This document shows, piece by piece, positions 46,801 through 54,927 of a stretch of DNA of 64,000 bases (the first letter of the stretch is position 1; each line of letters begins with the position of its first letter). A program made the translations under genes and the position numbers. The stretch comes from Megalobrama amblycephala. Taxonomy: Eukaryota; Chordata; Actinopteri; Cypriniformes; Xenocyprididae. The stretch covers positions 1,285,192-1,349,191 of the forward strand of contig NC_063066.1 in the NCBI RefSeq assembly GCF_018812025.1, written 5' to 3'. Under the pieces are notes generated by a model. That model had not been told where the DNA came from. It ran no database searches and saw nothing but the letters and a program-made list of their open reading frames with translations.

Positions 46801-49800
46801 GTTGGTTGAACCTCCTTATTGAAACGGGCCCCTGGCTTTTCTTGGATTGTTTTTGTTTGGACTGCCTGTGATTTGACCCTTGCCTGGCTGTTTGACTATG
46901 ATTGCGGATTACCCACTAATAAACACTACATTTGGATCCTCAACCTTCATGCCACAGAGCAGTTCATTACAATTATAGTATTTTTGCAAGACATGTTTAG
47001 TATCCTATTTGTTTGTTAAAAACATTTATGAAAATGAGTTTTCCTACCTGGAAGATCTTTCGGAGTTTGTCATTGAAACTCTTGTGTTTCCTGTGAGTCT
47101 GAACATCTGAGTCTAATGTCTCATATTGAAGCCTGTTAGTAAATAAAATAAAATATTGCATTTTCAGTCAAAGTATTAGAGAAATATTTGCAAACTTTTT
47201 TTAAAGAAAGAAAACATTAGCTATGTAAGTTCATGCTGTTAAGTGTATAAGTATATTGACGTCTGCATTGACAAGTATTTTATTTTAATATGTTGTGCAG
47301 CCGATATGTCAGCACACTAAAATTAAAGGTGAATTACAAAATATATAATTATAACTCAAATCATTTCAATGATTTTGCTGAGGCTCCCTTTAGGTATTTA
47401 TAGCACTGTTTTTTGCAAATTGGAATGATAAAGTTTCATGATAAACATAACTCTAAAAAACACATGAAATACCTTTTGTTAGTTGATGGTTTTCTCTCAC
47501 TGAAATATGGTCCTTTCTCTTTTGACCGGTCACTCTTCAGAGACACAGAGCTGGACACATGTGAACCTGATCTTTCACTAATAACACAAAGAGCAGAAAG
47601 ATAAAACACTTTACTACAGGAGATACTTCAGGTTTCATGTTTAATTAAGCCCAGTTTAACACAAAGAAATTCCTGATCCAAGACCTGAATAACTGGCCAG
47701 ATTAAAACAAATTAAATCTCTTGAGTAAATAAACACTGTTGACAGCAGTAGCCAGATGATTATCATAGAGACTAACATACATAAAATACTAAAACTAAAA
47801 ATCTCATCTAGTATCTGTAATACTGAATAATTTAACAGTGTGCAGTATTTTACAAATATCTAATTATTTAGATTGTAAAAGTGTGGTGATTTCTGGTGTT
47901 TATTCTTCATCATTTCCAGCTATTTGTTTTTTATTGTTTTTATTTTATTATTTTTCTTGTTTTAGTAATTCCCAGTGGCCATCAAGTGTGATGTTAAAAT
48001 GATTTGTTCACAGTCCCAAAACATCTACAGTCATGTACAGGTGCTGGTCATATAATTAGAATATCGTGAAAAAGTTCATTTTTTTATTGTAAATTATTTT
48101 AAAAAATGAAACTTTCATTTATACTAGATTCCCTACATGTAAAGTAAAACATTTCAAAAGTTTTTTTTTTTTTTTTTTTTTTAATTTGTTGATTAGAGCA
48201 TACTAATAAGCTAATAAGTCCAAAATCCAGTATCTCAAAATATTAGAATATTTACATTTGAGTTTCATTAAATGACCATCCCTACAGTATAAATTCCGGG
48301 TATCTCTTGTTCTTTGAAACCACACTAATGGGGAAGACTGCTGACTTGGCAATGGTCCAGGAGACAATCATTGACACCCTCCACAAAGAGAGTAAGTGAC
48401 AGAAGGTCATTACTGAATGGGGTGGCTGTTTACAGAGTGATGTATTAAAGCATATTAAATGCAAAGTTGACTGGAAGGAAGAAATTGGGTAGGCAAAGGT
48501 GCACAAGCAACAGGGATGACCGCAAGCTTGAGAATACTGTCAAGTAAAGCCGATTCAAACACTTGGGAGAGCTTCACAATGAGTCAAATTAAGCCGGAGT
48601 CAGCGCATCAAGAGTCACCACACTCAGACATCTTCAGGAAAAGGACTACCAAGCCACTTCTGAAACAGAAACAACGTCAGAAGCATCTTACCTGGGCTAA
48701 GGAGAAAAAGAACTGGACAGTGAACAGTGGTCAAAAGTCCTCTTTTCAGATAAAAGTAAATTTTGCATTTCATGTTGAAATCATGGTCCCAGAGTCTGAA
48801 GGAAGACTGGAGAGGCACAGAATCCAAGCTGCTTGAAGTCTAGTGTGAAGTTTCTGAAGTCAGTAATGATTTGGGGGCCGTGACGTCTGCTGGTGTTGGT
48901 CCATTGTGTTTTATCAAGTGCAAAGTCAATGCAGCTATCTTCCAGGAGGTTTTGGAGCACTTTATGCTTCCATCTGCTGACAAGCTTTATGGAGATGCTG
49001 ATTTCCTTTTCCAGCAGGACTTTAGCACCTGCCCACAGTGCAAAAACCACTTCCAAGTGGTTTGCTGACCATGATATTACTGTGCTTTATTGGCCAGCCA
49101 ACATGCCTGACCCCTGAATCTATGGGATATTTTCAAGAGAAAGATGAGAAACAGTCGATCCAACAATATACAGATGATCTGAAGGCTCAATAGTGCCTCA
49201 GCAGCGCCACAGGCTGATCACTTCCATGTCACACTTCACTGATGCTGTAATTTGTGCTAGGAGCAAGTCACTTGCTGTAATATGTGCTGCCGACCAAGTA
49301 TTGAGTGTACAAATGAACATACTTTAAAGAACTTGAACTTTTCTGTTTTGCAAATCCATTTTTTGATTGATCTTAGGAAATATTCTAATATTTTGAGATA
49401 CTGGATTTTGGACTTTCATGAGCTGTACGCTCTAATCATCAAAATTTAAAAAAAAAAACTTTTGAAATGTTTTACTTTACATGTAGGGAATCTAGAATGT
49501 ATGAAAGTTTCATTTTTAAAAATAATTTACAATAAAAAAAATGAACTTTTTCATGATATTCTAATTATATGACCAGCACCTGTAGAAGCTCTGTACGTTA
49601 TTTAGTTATTAACTGTGACATTGTCTATAAAGCCCTGTTTGACATGTATATTTGACTTGTTCTAATTAAAGTTTCCTCATTATTTACATTCACTATCCAC
49701 TAAACAAGCACCTTTAAACTGTAATGAAATACACTTTAATCAGGGTTTGTACAGGACTATATGGTACATTAAACATTTTGCTGAGGCTCCCTTTAGGTAT

Positions 49801-52800
49801 TTATAGCACTGTTTTTTGCAAATTGGAATGATAAAGTTTCATGATAAACATAACTCTAAAAAACACATGAAATACCTTTTGTTAGTTGATGGTTTTCTCT
49901 CACTGAAGTTTGGTCCTTTCTCTTTTGACCGGTCACTCTTCAGAGACACAGAGCTGGACACATGTGAACCTGATCTTTCACTAATGACACAAAGAGCAGA
50001 AAGATAAAACACTACAGGAGATACTTCAGGATTCATGTTTAATTAGGCCCAATTTAACACAAAGAAATTCCTGATCCAAGACCTGAATAACTGGCCAGAT
50101 TAAAACAAATTAAATCTCTTGAGTAAATAAACACTGTTGACAGCAGTAGCCAGATGATTATCATACAGACTAACATACATAAAATACTAAAACTAAAAAT
50201 CTCATCTAGTATCTGTAATACTGAATAATTTAACAGTGTGCAGTATTTTACAAATATCTAATTATTTAGATTGTAAAAGTGTGGTGATTTCTGGTGTTTA
50301 TTCATCATTTCCAGCTATTTGTTTTTTATTTTATTATTTTTCTTGTTTTAGTAATTCCCAGTGGCCATCAAGTGTGATGTTAAAATGATTTGTTCACAGT
50401 CCCAAAACATCTACAGTCATGTACAGGCGCTGGTCATATAATTAGAATATCGTGTAAAAGTTCATTTTTTAATTGTAAATTATTTTAAAAAATGAAACTT
50501 TCATTTATACTAGATTCCCTACATGTAAAGTAAAACATTTCAAAAGTTTTTTTTTTTTTTTTTTTTTTTAATTTGTTGATTAGAGCATACAGCTAATAAG
50601 TCCAAAATCCAGTATCTCAAAATATTAGAATATTTACATTTGAGTTTCATTAAATGACCATCCCTACAGTATAAATTCTGGGTATCTCTTGTTCTTTGAA
50701 ACCACACTAATGGGAAGACTGCTGACTTGGCAATGGTCCAGGAGACAATCATTGACACCCTCCACAAAGAGAGTAAGTCACAGAAGGCCATTACTGAATG
50801 GGGTGGCTGTTTACAGAGTGATGTATCAAAGCATATTAAATGCAAAGTTGACTGGAAGGAAGAAATTGGGTAGGCAAAGGTGCACAAGCAACAGGGATGA
50901 CCGCAAGCTTGAGAATACTGTCAAGTAAAGCCGATTAAAACACTTGGGAGAGCTTCACAATGAGTCAAATTAAGCCGGAGTCAGCGCATCAAGAGTCACC
51001 ACACTCAGACATCTTCAGGAAAAGGACTACAAAGCCACTTCTGAAACAGAAACAACGTCAGAAGCATCTTACCTGGGCTAAGGAGAAAAAGAACTGGACA
51101 GTGAACAGTGGTCGAAAGTCCTCTTTTCAGATAAAAGTAAATTTTGCATTTCATGTTGAAATCATGGTCCCAGAGTCTGAAGGAAGACTGGAGAGGCACA
51201 GAATCCAAGCTGCTTGAAGTCTAGTGTGAAGTTTCTGAAGTCAGTAATGATTTGGGGGGCCGTGACGTCTGCTGGTGTTGGTCCATTGTGTTTTATCAAG
51301 TGCAAAGTCAATGCAGCTATCTTCCAGGAGGTTTTGGAGCACTTTATGCTTCCATCTGCTGACAAGCTTTATGGAGATGCTGATTTCCTTTTCCAGCAGG
51401 ACTTTAGCACCTGCCCACAGTGCAAAAACCACTTCCAAGTGGTTTGCTGACCATGATATTACTGTGCTTTATTGGCCAGCCAACATGCCTGACCCCTGAA
51501 TCTATGGGATATTTTCAAGAGAAAGATGAGAAACAGTCGATCCAACAATATACAGATGATCTGAAGGCTCAATAGTGCCTCAGCAGCGCCACAGGCTGAT
51601 CACTTCCATGTCACACTTCACTGATGCTGTAATTTGTGCTAGGAGCAAGTCACTTGCTGTAATATGTGCTGCCGACCAAGTATTGAGTGTACAAATGAAC
51701 ATACTTTAAAGAACTTGAACTTTTCTGTTTTGCAAATCCATTTTTTGATTGATCTTAGGAAATATTCTAATATTTTGAGATATTGGATTTTGGACTTTCA
51801 TGAGCTGTACGCTCTAATCATCAAAATTTAAAAAAAAAACTTTTGAAATGTTTTACTTTACATGTAGGGAATCTAGAATGTATGAAAGTTTCATTTTTAA
51901 AAATAATTTACAATAAAAAAAATGAACTTTTTCATGATATTCTAATTATATGACCAGCACCTGTAGAAGCTCTGTACGTTATTTAGTTATTAACTGTGAC
52001 ATTGTCTATAAAGCCCTGTTTGACATGTATATTTGACTTGTTCTAATTAAAGTTTCCTCATTATTTACATTCACTATCCACTAAACAAGCACCTTTAAAC
52101 TGTAATGAAATACACTTTAATCAGGGTTTGTACAGGACTATATGGTACATTAAACATTTTGCTGAGGCTCCCTTTAGGTATTTATAGCACTGTTTTTTGC
52201 AAATTGGAATGATAAAGTTTCATGATAAACATAACTCTAAAAAACACATGAAATACCTTTTGTTAGTTGATGGTTTTCTCTCACTGAAGTTTGGTCCTTT
52301 CTCTTTTGACCGGTCACTCTTCAGAGACACAGAGCTGGACACATGTGAACCTGATCTTTCACTAATGACACAAAGAGCAGAAAGATAAAACACTACAGGA
52401 GATACTTCAGGATTCATGTTTAATTAGGCCCAATTTAACACAAAGAAATTCCTGATCCAAGACCTGAATAACTGGCCAGATTAAAACAAATTAAATCTCT
52501 TGAGTAAATAAACACTGTTGACAGCAGTAGCCAGATGATTATCATACAGACTAACATACATAAAATACTAAAACTAAAAATCTCATCTAGTATCTGTAAT
52601 ACTGAATAATTTAACAGTGTGCAGTATTTTACAAATATCTAATTATTTAGATTGTAAAAGTGTGGTGATTTCTGGTGTTTATTCATCATTTCCAGCTATT
52701 TGTTTTTTATTTTATTATTTTTCTTGTTTTAGTAATTCCCAGTGGCCATCAAGTGTGATGTTAAAATGATTTGTTCACAGTCCCAAAACATCTACAGTCA

Positions 52801-54201
52801 TGTACAGGTGCTGGTCATATAATTAGAATATCGTGTAAAAGTTCATTTTTTAATTGTAAATTATTTTAAAAAATGAAACTTTCATTTATACTAGATTCCC
52901 TACATGTAAAGTAAAACATTTCAAAAGTTTTTTTTTTTTTTTTTTTTAATTTGTTGATTAGAGCATACAGCTAATAAGTCCAAAATCCAGTATCTCAAAA
53001 TATTAGAATATTTACATTTGAGTTTCATTAAATGACCATCCCTACAGTATAAATTCTGGGTATCTCTTGTTCTTTGAAACCACACTAATGGGGAAGACTG
53101 CTGACTTGGCAATGGTCCAGGAGACAATCATTGACACCCTCCACAAAGAGAGTAAGTGACAGAAGGTCATTACTGAATGGGGTGGCTGTTTACAGAGTGA
53201 TGTATCAAAGCATATTAAATGCAAAGTTGACTGGAAGGAAGAAATTGGGTAGGCAAAGGTGCACAAGCAACAGGGATGACCGCAAGCTTGAGAATACTGT
53301 CAAGTAAAGCCGATTAAAACACTTGGGAGAGCTTCACAATGAGTCAAATTAAGCCGGAGTCAGCGCATCAAGAGTCACCACACTCAGACATCTTCAGGAA
53401 AAGGACTACAAAGCCACTTCTGAAACAGAAACAACGTCAGAAGCATCTTACCTGGGCTAAGGAGAAAAAGAACTGGACAGTGAACAGTGGTCGAAAGTCC
53501 TCTTTTCAGATAAAAGTAAATTTTGCATTTCATGTTGAAATCATGGTCCCAGAGTCTGAAGGAAGACTGGAGAGGCACAGAATCCAAGCTGCTTGAAGTC
53601 TAGTGTGAAATTTCTGAAGTCAGTAATGATTTGGGGGGCCGTGACATCTGCTGGTGTTGGTCCATTGTGTTTTATCAAGTGCAAAGTCAATGCAGCCATC
53701 TTCCAGGAGATTTTGGAGCACTTTATGCTTCCATCTGCTGACAAGCTTTATGGAGATGCTGATTTCCTTTTCCAGCAGGACTTTAGCACCTGCCCACAGT
53801 GCAAAAACCACTTCCAAGTGGTTTGCTGACCATGATATTACTGTGCTTTATTGGCCAGCCAACATGCCTGACCCCTGAATCTATGGGATATTTTCAAGAG
53901 AAAGATGAGAAACAGTCGATCCAACAATATGAAGATGATCTGAAGGCTCAATAGTGCCTCAGCAGTGCCACAGGCTGATCACTTCCATGCCACACTTCAC
54001 TGATGCTGAAATTTGTGCTAGGAGCAAGTCATTTGCTGTAATATGTGCTGCCGACCAAGTATTGAGTGTACAAATGAACATACTTTAAAGAACTTGAACT
54101 TTTCTGTTTTGAAAATCCACTTTTTGATTGATCTTAGGAAATATTCTAATATTTTGAGATACTGGATTTTGGACTTTCATGAGCTGTACGCTCTAATCAT
54201 C

Positions 54202-54241
<40 letters not shown>

Positions 54242-54846
54242 TTTGAAATGTTTTACTTTACATGTAGGGAATCTAAAATATATGAAAGTTTCATTTTTAA
54301 AAAATAATTTACAATAAAAAAATGAACTTTTTCACGATATTCTAATTATATGACCAGCACCTGTAGAAGCTCTGTACGTTATTTAGTTATTAACTGTGAC
54401 ATTGTCTATAAAGCCCTGTTTGACATGTATATTTGACTTGTTCTAATTAAAGTTTCCTCATTATTTACATTCACTATCCACTAAACGAGCACCTTTAAAC
54501 TGTAATGAAATACACTTTAATCAAGGTTTGTACAGGACTATATGGTACATTAAACATATTTAACTGTGATAAATGTTCCTGTAAATTAAATACGAAACCA
54601 GTTTCAAGACATTTTAACCTGTAGCAATCTAGAAACATTCATAGGAAGTTGTAAATTGTTTTGCACAGCATTAGACATGTCAATGGTGAGAGAAAACACT
54701 CCTTGTTGATCAGGCTGTTCTTTACAGGACAAACCTGAAACTCCAGTAGTGTTTAAAATGATTGTGTGAAAACAGACGCAGTCTTACCTCTGTTTCTCTG
54801 AGAGACTCATCTTAGAGAGAGAGTCCTTTCCTCGCTCCTCTGACAT
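16852..54846 (-). CDS. NLR immune receptor (fish NLR-C/NLRC3-like), complete gene model
   Basis: Coding segments, in transcript order: 54846-54788, 52361-52257, 49980-49876, 47577-47473, 47132-47048, 44864-44669, 44574-42744, 39976-39806, 18768-18595, 17873-17700, 17417-17256, 16861-16852. All junctions have GT/AG sites and compatible phases, and I find no internal stop; the sum is 3177 nt, about 1058 residues. Predicted order: short N-terminus, three 35-residue repeats (20-124), linker, helical N-terminal segment (about 154-218), FISNA (about 219-310), NACHT with Walker A (313-320) and Walker B (about 384-394), winged-helix/HD region to 829, then LRRs (829-1056). It would act as a cytosolic sensor ATPase. 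It lacks the C-terminal B30.2 domain found in many fish NLRs. The family is certain; the exact exon set is inferred from splice sites only. Confidence 0.88.
17256..17417 (-). CDS. NLR LRR exon 4 (last LRR exon)
   Basis: 162 bp between acceptor TTTCTAG and donor GTGAGG, phase matched to its neighbours. It encodes [20 protein letters not shown] text with LKYLDLSIN, an LRR core. It differs from the 174-bp exons in length and sequence, as expected for the capping repeat. Confidence 0.8.
17700..17873 (-). CDS. NLR LRR exon 3
   Basis: 174 bp, the standard length for fish NLR LRR exons, encoding one ribonuclease-inhibitor-type pair with [16 protein letters not shown]. The 3' half and the downstream intron flank are almost identical to exon 2 at 18595-18768, which shows an intragenic tandem duplication; the first about 60 bases differ, including a CITEEQC versus CDMTDEG change. 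Confidence 0.85.
18595..18768 (-). CDS. NLR LRR exon 2
   Basis: 174 bp, acceptor TAATGCAG, donor GTTAGT. It encodes [18 protein letters not shown] followed by [16 protein letters not shown], one LRR pair. The intron after it repeats the sequence at 17570-17699, consistent with duplication of an approximately 0.9-kb block. Confidence 0.87.
18769..20180. other. Intron of NLR gene, degraded repeats
   Basis: Left end of the 21-kb intron. It is AT-rich, has no open coding structure and no RNA gene. The part at 19540-19600 (TTCTGAGATAAAAAGTCACAATTA) resembles common fish interspersed repeats. Confidence 0.35.
20181..21290. mobile_element. Palindromic foldback MITE with long inverted arms
   Basis: Left arm (about 20195-20450) and right arm (about 21010-21285) are inverted copies: for example ATAAGACTGACATGACAC at 20213 reads as GTGTCATGTCAGTCTTAT at 21256-21273, and TAGCTTTATGGGTTAACAT near 20420 returns inverted near 21020. 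There is no coding sequence. The terminal bases and target duplication are not clear on the right. A hAT MITE is nested in it. Confidence 0.7.
20743..20998. mobile_element. hAT-type MITE nested in the palindromic element
   Basis: 256 bp with imperfect terminal inverted repeats (GGTAACACTTTATTTTAGGG at the left, CCCTATACTGAAATGTTACC at the right) and a perfect 8-bp target duplication AAAATAAT (20735-20742 and 20999-21006), the hAT hallmark. No coding capacity. Confidence 0.82.
21291..22020. other. Intronic repeat-like sequence, no gene
   Basis: Contains a block starting AAGGTGCTCTAAGTGATGTCA (about 21548) that looks like a short DNA-transposon remnant with a partly palindromic TAATAAAC/TTTATTATG region near 21730. 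No ORF of note. Confidence 0.3.
23743..24570 (+). CDS. Gag-like protein with proline/alanine repeat tail
   Basis: A 275-codon frame. Residues 1-95 contain gag-domain text ([46 protein letters not shown]) as in other fish LTR elements. After a linker, seven perfect copies of the nonapeptide AAEPSAPVS are encoded by a 27-bp minisatellite (about 24175-24370). There is no zinc knuckle. The first residues may be missing, because the gag homology looks already under way near the start; the ATG at 23743 is the first in this frame after the LTR. It is probably the structural protein of the element rather than a host gene. Confidence 0.65.
   Translation: MSIYLIPEHQVSLQADESLCRLRQGGRPLERYVEEFLEVSNLVSWTDACINVVFLMGLDRDVIRYNEPACNFSLVDSLNLILSLNGSNFEVSKIQRNQSPSPAPSATYQASPAHLTPEPCTYRFNGPAHSWPPAAAEPSAPAAAEPSAPVSAAEPSAPVSAAEPSAPVSAAEPSAPVSAAEPSAPVSAAEPSAPVSAAEPSAPVSAAEPAAPRATKPAPCSSTHISTIFLGPLKMILNLPKYFLGGGQVPVGGGHVGDTHVGGALPWPPKAPDPP
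24175..24375 (+). repeat. 27-bp GC-rich minisatellite (coding)
   Basis: About seven units of GAGCCCTCCGCTCCAGTCTC plus GGCCGCC, 27 bp each, in frame with the gag-like ORF and encoding AAEPSAPVS. Units are almost identical, so they expand by slippage or unequal exchange. Confidence 0.9.
24563..24790 (+). repeat. Second 27-bp minisatellite
   Basis: About eight units containing TGGCTGCCCGCTGCACCTGA plus CCCGCCG, unrelated in sequence to the first array but of the same 27-bp period. It is downstream of the gag-like stop at 24570 in that frame, so it is noncoding there, although other frames are open through it. Confidence 0.85.
28515..30708 (+). mobile_element. TA-flanked TIR element carrying a spliced transcript-like unit
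   Basis: Ends CACTGTTAA (28515) and TTAACAGTG (30708) are inverted repeats, flanked by TA (28513-28514, 30709-30710). Subterminal regions on both sides are rich in TACAGTA/TACTGTA motifs. There is no transposase. The centre is a structured unit: GC-richer promoter-like sequence, two good donor/acceptor pairs and a poly(A) signal, annotated separately. The 2-bp TA duplication suits the Tc1/mariner superfamily, but the family is not identified. Confidence 0.7.
28760..30400 (+). ncRNA. Putative three-exon transcript inside the TIR element
   Basis: A CRE-type palindrome TGACGTCA lies at about 28742-28749. Exon 1 (about 28760-28818) ends TTTG before GTAAGTT. Exon 2 (about 29820-29879) follows the acceptor CTTCCAGCAG and ends before GTAAGTATT. 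Exon 3 starts after TTGTTACAG (about 30057) and ends near the AATAAA at about 30390. The longest AUG-initiated frame in the predicted spliced product is about 34 codons (starting MYCPTGSEQ, near 30080), so it is either noncoding or encodes a very short peptide. The exon structure is inferred only from splice motifs. Confidence 0.4.
32101..33742. mobile_element. Second hAT-type element, nested
   Basis: Left end CAGGGCCGGGTTAG and right end CTAGAACCGGGCCTG are inverted repeats of the CAGRGCCGG class seen in hAT (Charlie-like) elements, with an exact 8-bp duplication GCGGTACC (32093-32100 and 33743-33750). 1642 bp without transposase. It landed in the C/G-rich subterminal part of the enclosing hAT element. 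Confidence 0.85.
34404..36430. mobile_element. TIR element with 10-bp target duplication (family uncertain)
   Basis: Terminal inverted repeats ATAGGCGCCGAT and ATCGGCACCTAT, flanked by the 10-bp duplication GTTGACATGC (34394-34403 and 36431-36440) in the L2 3' UTR. No transposase frame. A 9-11-bp duplication points to Mutator-like or IS4EU-type transposons. It contains a tRNA-like B-box segment near 34616. Confidence 0.8.
34545..34640 (+). other. tRNA-like segment with B box
   Basis: TGGTCTTGTGGTAGAATTT resembles an A box region, and GGTTCGAATCCGTCC (about 34618-34632) is a canonical B box. The intervening sequence does not fold into an obvious full cloverleaf by eye, so this is more likely a SINE head or degraded tRNA than a functional tRNA gene. 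Confidence 0.35.
36526..36921. other. Intronic unique-looking sequence
   Basis: AT-rich sequence between the L2 tail and the Harbinger-like element; no gene or repeat recognised. Confidence 0.3.
36922..38349. mobile_element. PIF/Harbinger-like MITE
   Basis: Inverted ends GGGTGCGTTCACACTTG and CAAGTGTGAACGTACCC (one mismatch: AAGTGTGAACGTACCC reads on the right), flanked by the 3-bp duplication TTA (36919-36921, 38350-38352), the PIF/Harbinger signature. Internal copies of similar motifs (CAGGGTGCTTTCACACC near 37074 and AAAGGGTGTTTTCACACC near 37203) suggest related elements inserted into one another. No transposase frame. Confidence 0.72.
37908..38660. repeat. Inverted pair of L1-like LINE fragments
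   Basis: About 150 bp at 37910-38060 (plus) reappears inverted at about 38508-38655. The minus-strand copy encodes [20 protein letters not shown], a C-terminal LINE text. The left copy lies inside the Harbinger-like element and the right one outside it, so the element's right end sits in the loop of a large hairpin. An AC-dinucleotide run is at about 38082-38100. Confidence 0.6.
38661..39805. other. Intronic repeats, no gene
   Basis: Contains an A-rich block of imperfect AAATAAA/AAATGTA repeats (about 38985-39120) and a probable DNA-transposon remnant at 39240-39450. No exon-like sequence. Confidence 0.35.
39806..39976 (-). CDS. NLR LRR exon 1
   Basis: 171 bp, acceptor CTTGTAG, donor GTAAGTTG. 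It encodes [19 protein letters not shown] and [20 protein letters not shown], a first LRR pair with NLRP/NLRC3-like consensus. It joins in phase with the NACHT exon (ending with CT) and the next LRR exon 21 kb away. Confidence 0.87.
39977..42180. other. Intron between LRR exon 1 and the NACHT exon: unassigned repeats
   Basis: About 40420-41150 is a block with a GC-richer end that could be LTR-like (it begins TGTAGCGATTCTGTACAG), but no partner copy or duplication is seen. A TA dinucleotide run occupies about 41870-41895. The ORFs here are short and not protein-like. Confidence 0.3.
42181..42555. mobile_element. hAT remnant (right terminus)
   Basis: The end GGTTGGGAACCACTG at 42541-42555 is the inverted form of the common hAT terminus CAGTGGTTCCCAACC. 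I could not find the left terminus, so the left limit is approximate. Related sequence occurs at 361-520. Confidence 0.45.
42744..44574 (-). CDS. NLR FISNA-NACHT exon
   Basis: A single 1831-bp exon with acceptor GTGTTTAG and donor GTAAGT. It opens with the FISNA region ([20 protein letters not shown] and following IYTDLYIT...E..QIE) that precedes NACHT in fish NLRs. The Walker A GVAGIGKS is at 44270-44293 and the Walker [12 protein letters not shown] at about 44048-44080. Downstream, [13 protein letters not shown] fits sensor 1, and winged-helix and HD segments ([23 protein letters not shown]) follow, ending with [19 protein letters not shown]. All the landmarks needed for nucleotide binding are present, with no stop or frameshift, so it appears functional. 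Confidence 0.95.
44669..44864 (-). CDS. NLR helical N-terminal exon
   Basis: 196 bp, acceptor CTTTGTAG, donor GTCAGA, starting in phase 0 and passing one base to the NACHT exon. The encoded 65 residues ([20 protein letters not shown], then [16 protein letters not shown]) are amphipathic and charged, matching the conserved pre-FISNA helical segment of fish NLRC3-like proteins. It may be a reduced death-fold; I would not call it a full PYD or CARD. Confidence 0.85.
45292..46832. mobile_element. TIR MITE with GGGGCCC ends inside the solo LTR
   Basis: Left GGGGCCCATTTCAGAAAGGA and right CCTTATTGAAACGGGCCCC are inverted repeats, followed on both sides by repeated ACTCTGAGT-type motifs. The palindromic GGGCCC makes the duplication ambiguous (CTG or CTGG). 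No transposase. Noncoding AT-rich centre. Confidence 0.7.
46205..46290 (+). other. tRNA-like segment with B box
   Basis: GGTTCGAATCCGCC (about 46260-46273) is a canonical B box, with a possible A box GTGGTGTAGTGT upstream (46206-46217). No cloverleaf is convincing. Probably a tRNA-derived SINE head within the MITE. Confidence 0.35.
47048..47132 (-). CDS. NLR linker exon
   Basis: 85 bp, acceptor CTAACAG, donor GTAGGA, encoding [20 protein letters not shown] followed by DKLRKIFQ. It joins the last N-terminal repeat exon (ending AG) and the phase-0 helical exon. This short charged linker occurs between repeats and helical segment in fish NLR-C genes as I know them. Confidence 0.82.
47473..47577 (-). 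CDS. NLR N-terminal repeat exon, copy A
   Basis: 105 bp encoding a 35-residue repeat ([20 protein letters not shown] then [15 protein letters not shown]), phase 2 on both sides so any number of copies stays in frame. It differs from copies B and C by a Tyr where they have Asn. Serine/lysine rich, probably unstructured. Confidence 0.85.
48038..49582 (+). mobile_element. Tc1-like element, copy A (transposase broken)
   Basis: Inverted ends CAGGTGCTGGTCATATAATT and its reverse complement at 49563-49582, flanked by TA. Plus-strand fragments show Tc1 transposase text ([20 protein letters not shown], later VMIWG.VTS..GPLCF and [10 protein letters not shown]), split by several frameshifts and stops. 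It contains a T run at about 48157-48182. Confidence 0.9.
49876..49980 (-). CDS. NLR N-terminal repeat exon, copy B
   Basis: 105 bp, donor GTATTT, acceptor TCATTAG. Encodes the same 35-residue repeat as copy C ([14 protein letters not shown]). Same phase and splice sites as copies A and C. Confidence 0.83.
50424..51963 (+). mobile_element. Tc1-like element, copy B
   Basis: Same position in block B as copy A in block A, with inverted ends and TA flanks; one mismatch in the left end (GGCGCTGG). Transposase fragments match copy A and share its lesions, supporting duplication rather than independent insertion. Confidence 0.9.
52257..52361 (-). CDS. NLR N-terminal repeat exon, copy C
   Basis: 105 bp, first of the three in transcript order, joined in phase to the start-codon exon (ending AG). 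Protein identical to copy B. Confidence 0.83.
52805..54363 (+). mobile_element. Tc1-like element, copy C
   Basis: Third copy in block C with the same ends, TA flanks and transposase lesions. It carries a long A run (about 54207-54239), which accounts for most of its length difference. Confidence 0.9.
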
Positions 54847-54927
54847 TACTGCAGATAAACTGACACTGAAAACAGCTCAGCTCTGGTGTCTCTGTGTCGC
54901 TGAAGACCATCAGATGCTCAGCATGAC
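54788..54927 (-). CDS. NLR start-codon exon
   Basis: Acceptor GTCATGTCCAG, donor GTAAGA. The ATG at 54846 starts [20 protein letters not shown], an opening familiar from fish NLR-C genes; 54847-54927 is 5' UTR. The coding part is 59 nt and passes two bases to the repeat exons. Confidence 0.85.

Larger units (their letters stand above)
45061..46971 (+). mobile_element. Solo LTR of an LTR retrotransposon, interrupted by a MITE
   Basis: TGTCATAATTATCAG...TTCATTACA with an exact 5-bp duplication ATTAT (45056-45060 and 46972-46976). A TATA-like CTATATAAACC is at about 45193-45203 and the poly(A) signal AATAAA at about 46918, so it reads on the plus strand. Without the inserted MITE it is about 370 bp. 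No internal region remains, so it arose by LTR-LTR recombination. Confidence 0.85.
47372..54556 (-). repeat. Three tandem 2.4-kb blocks carrying NLR repeat exon plus Tc1 copy
   Basis: Blocks 47372-49774, 49775-52155 and 52156-54556 (2403, 2381 and 2401 bp) are near-identical. Each starts ATTTTGCTGAGGCTCCCTTT, contains one 105-bp NLR exon about 100 bp in, and a Tc1-like element at 48038-49582, 50424-51963 or 52805-54363. Length differences are mostly in poly(T)/poly(A) tracts. Because all three share the same transposon at the same place, the insertion happened before the duplications. Confidence 0.95.

Noticed and set aside
48516..53878. Repeated 65-106-codon ORFs in the three tandem blocks
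   Set aside because: They are fragments of the broken Tc1-like transposase and their antisense shadows, counted once per block.
47372..54556. CRISPR-like or satellite array
   Set aside because: The 2.4-kb blocks are duplicated gene segments with an exon and a transposon; the spacing and content do not fit CRISPR, and the host is a vertebrate.
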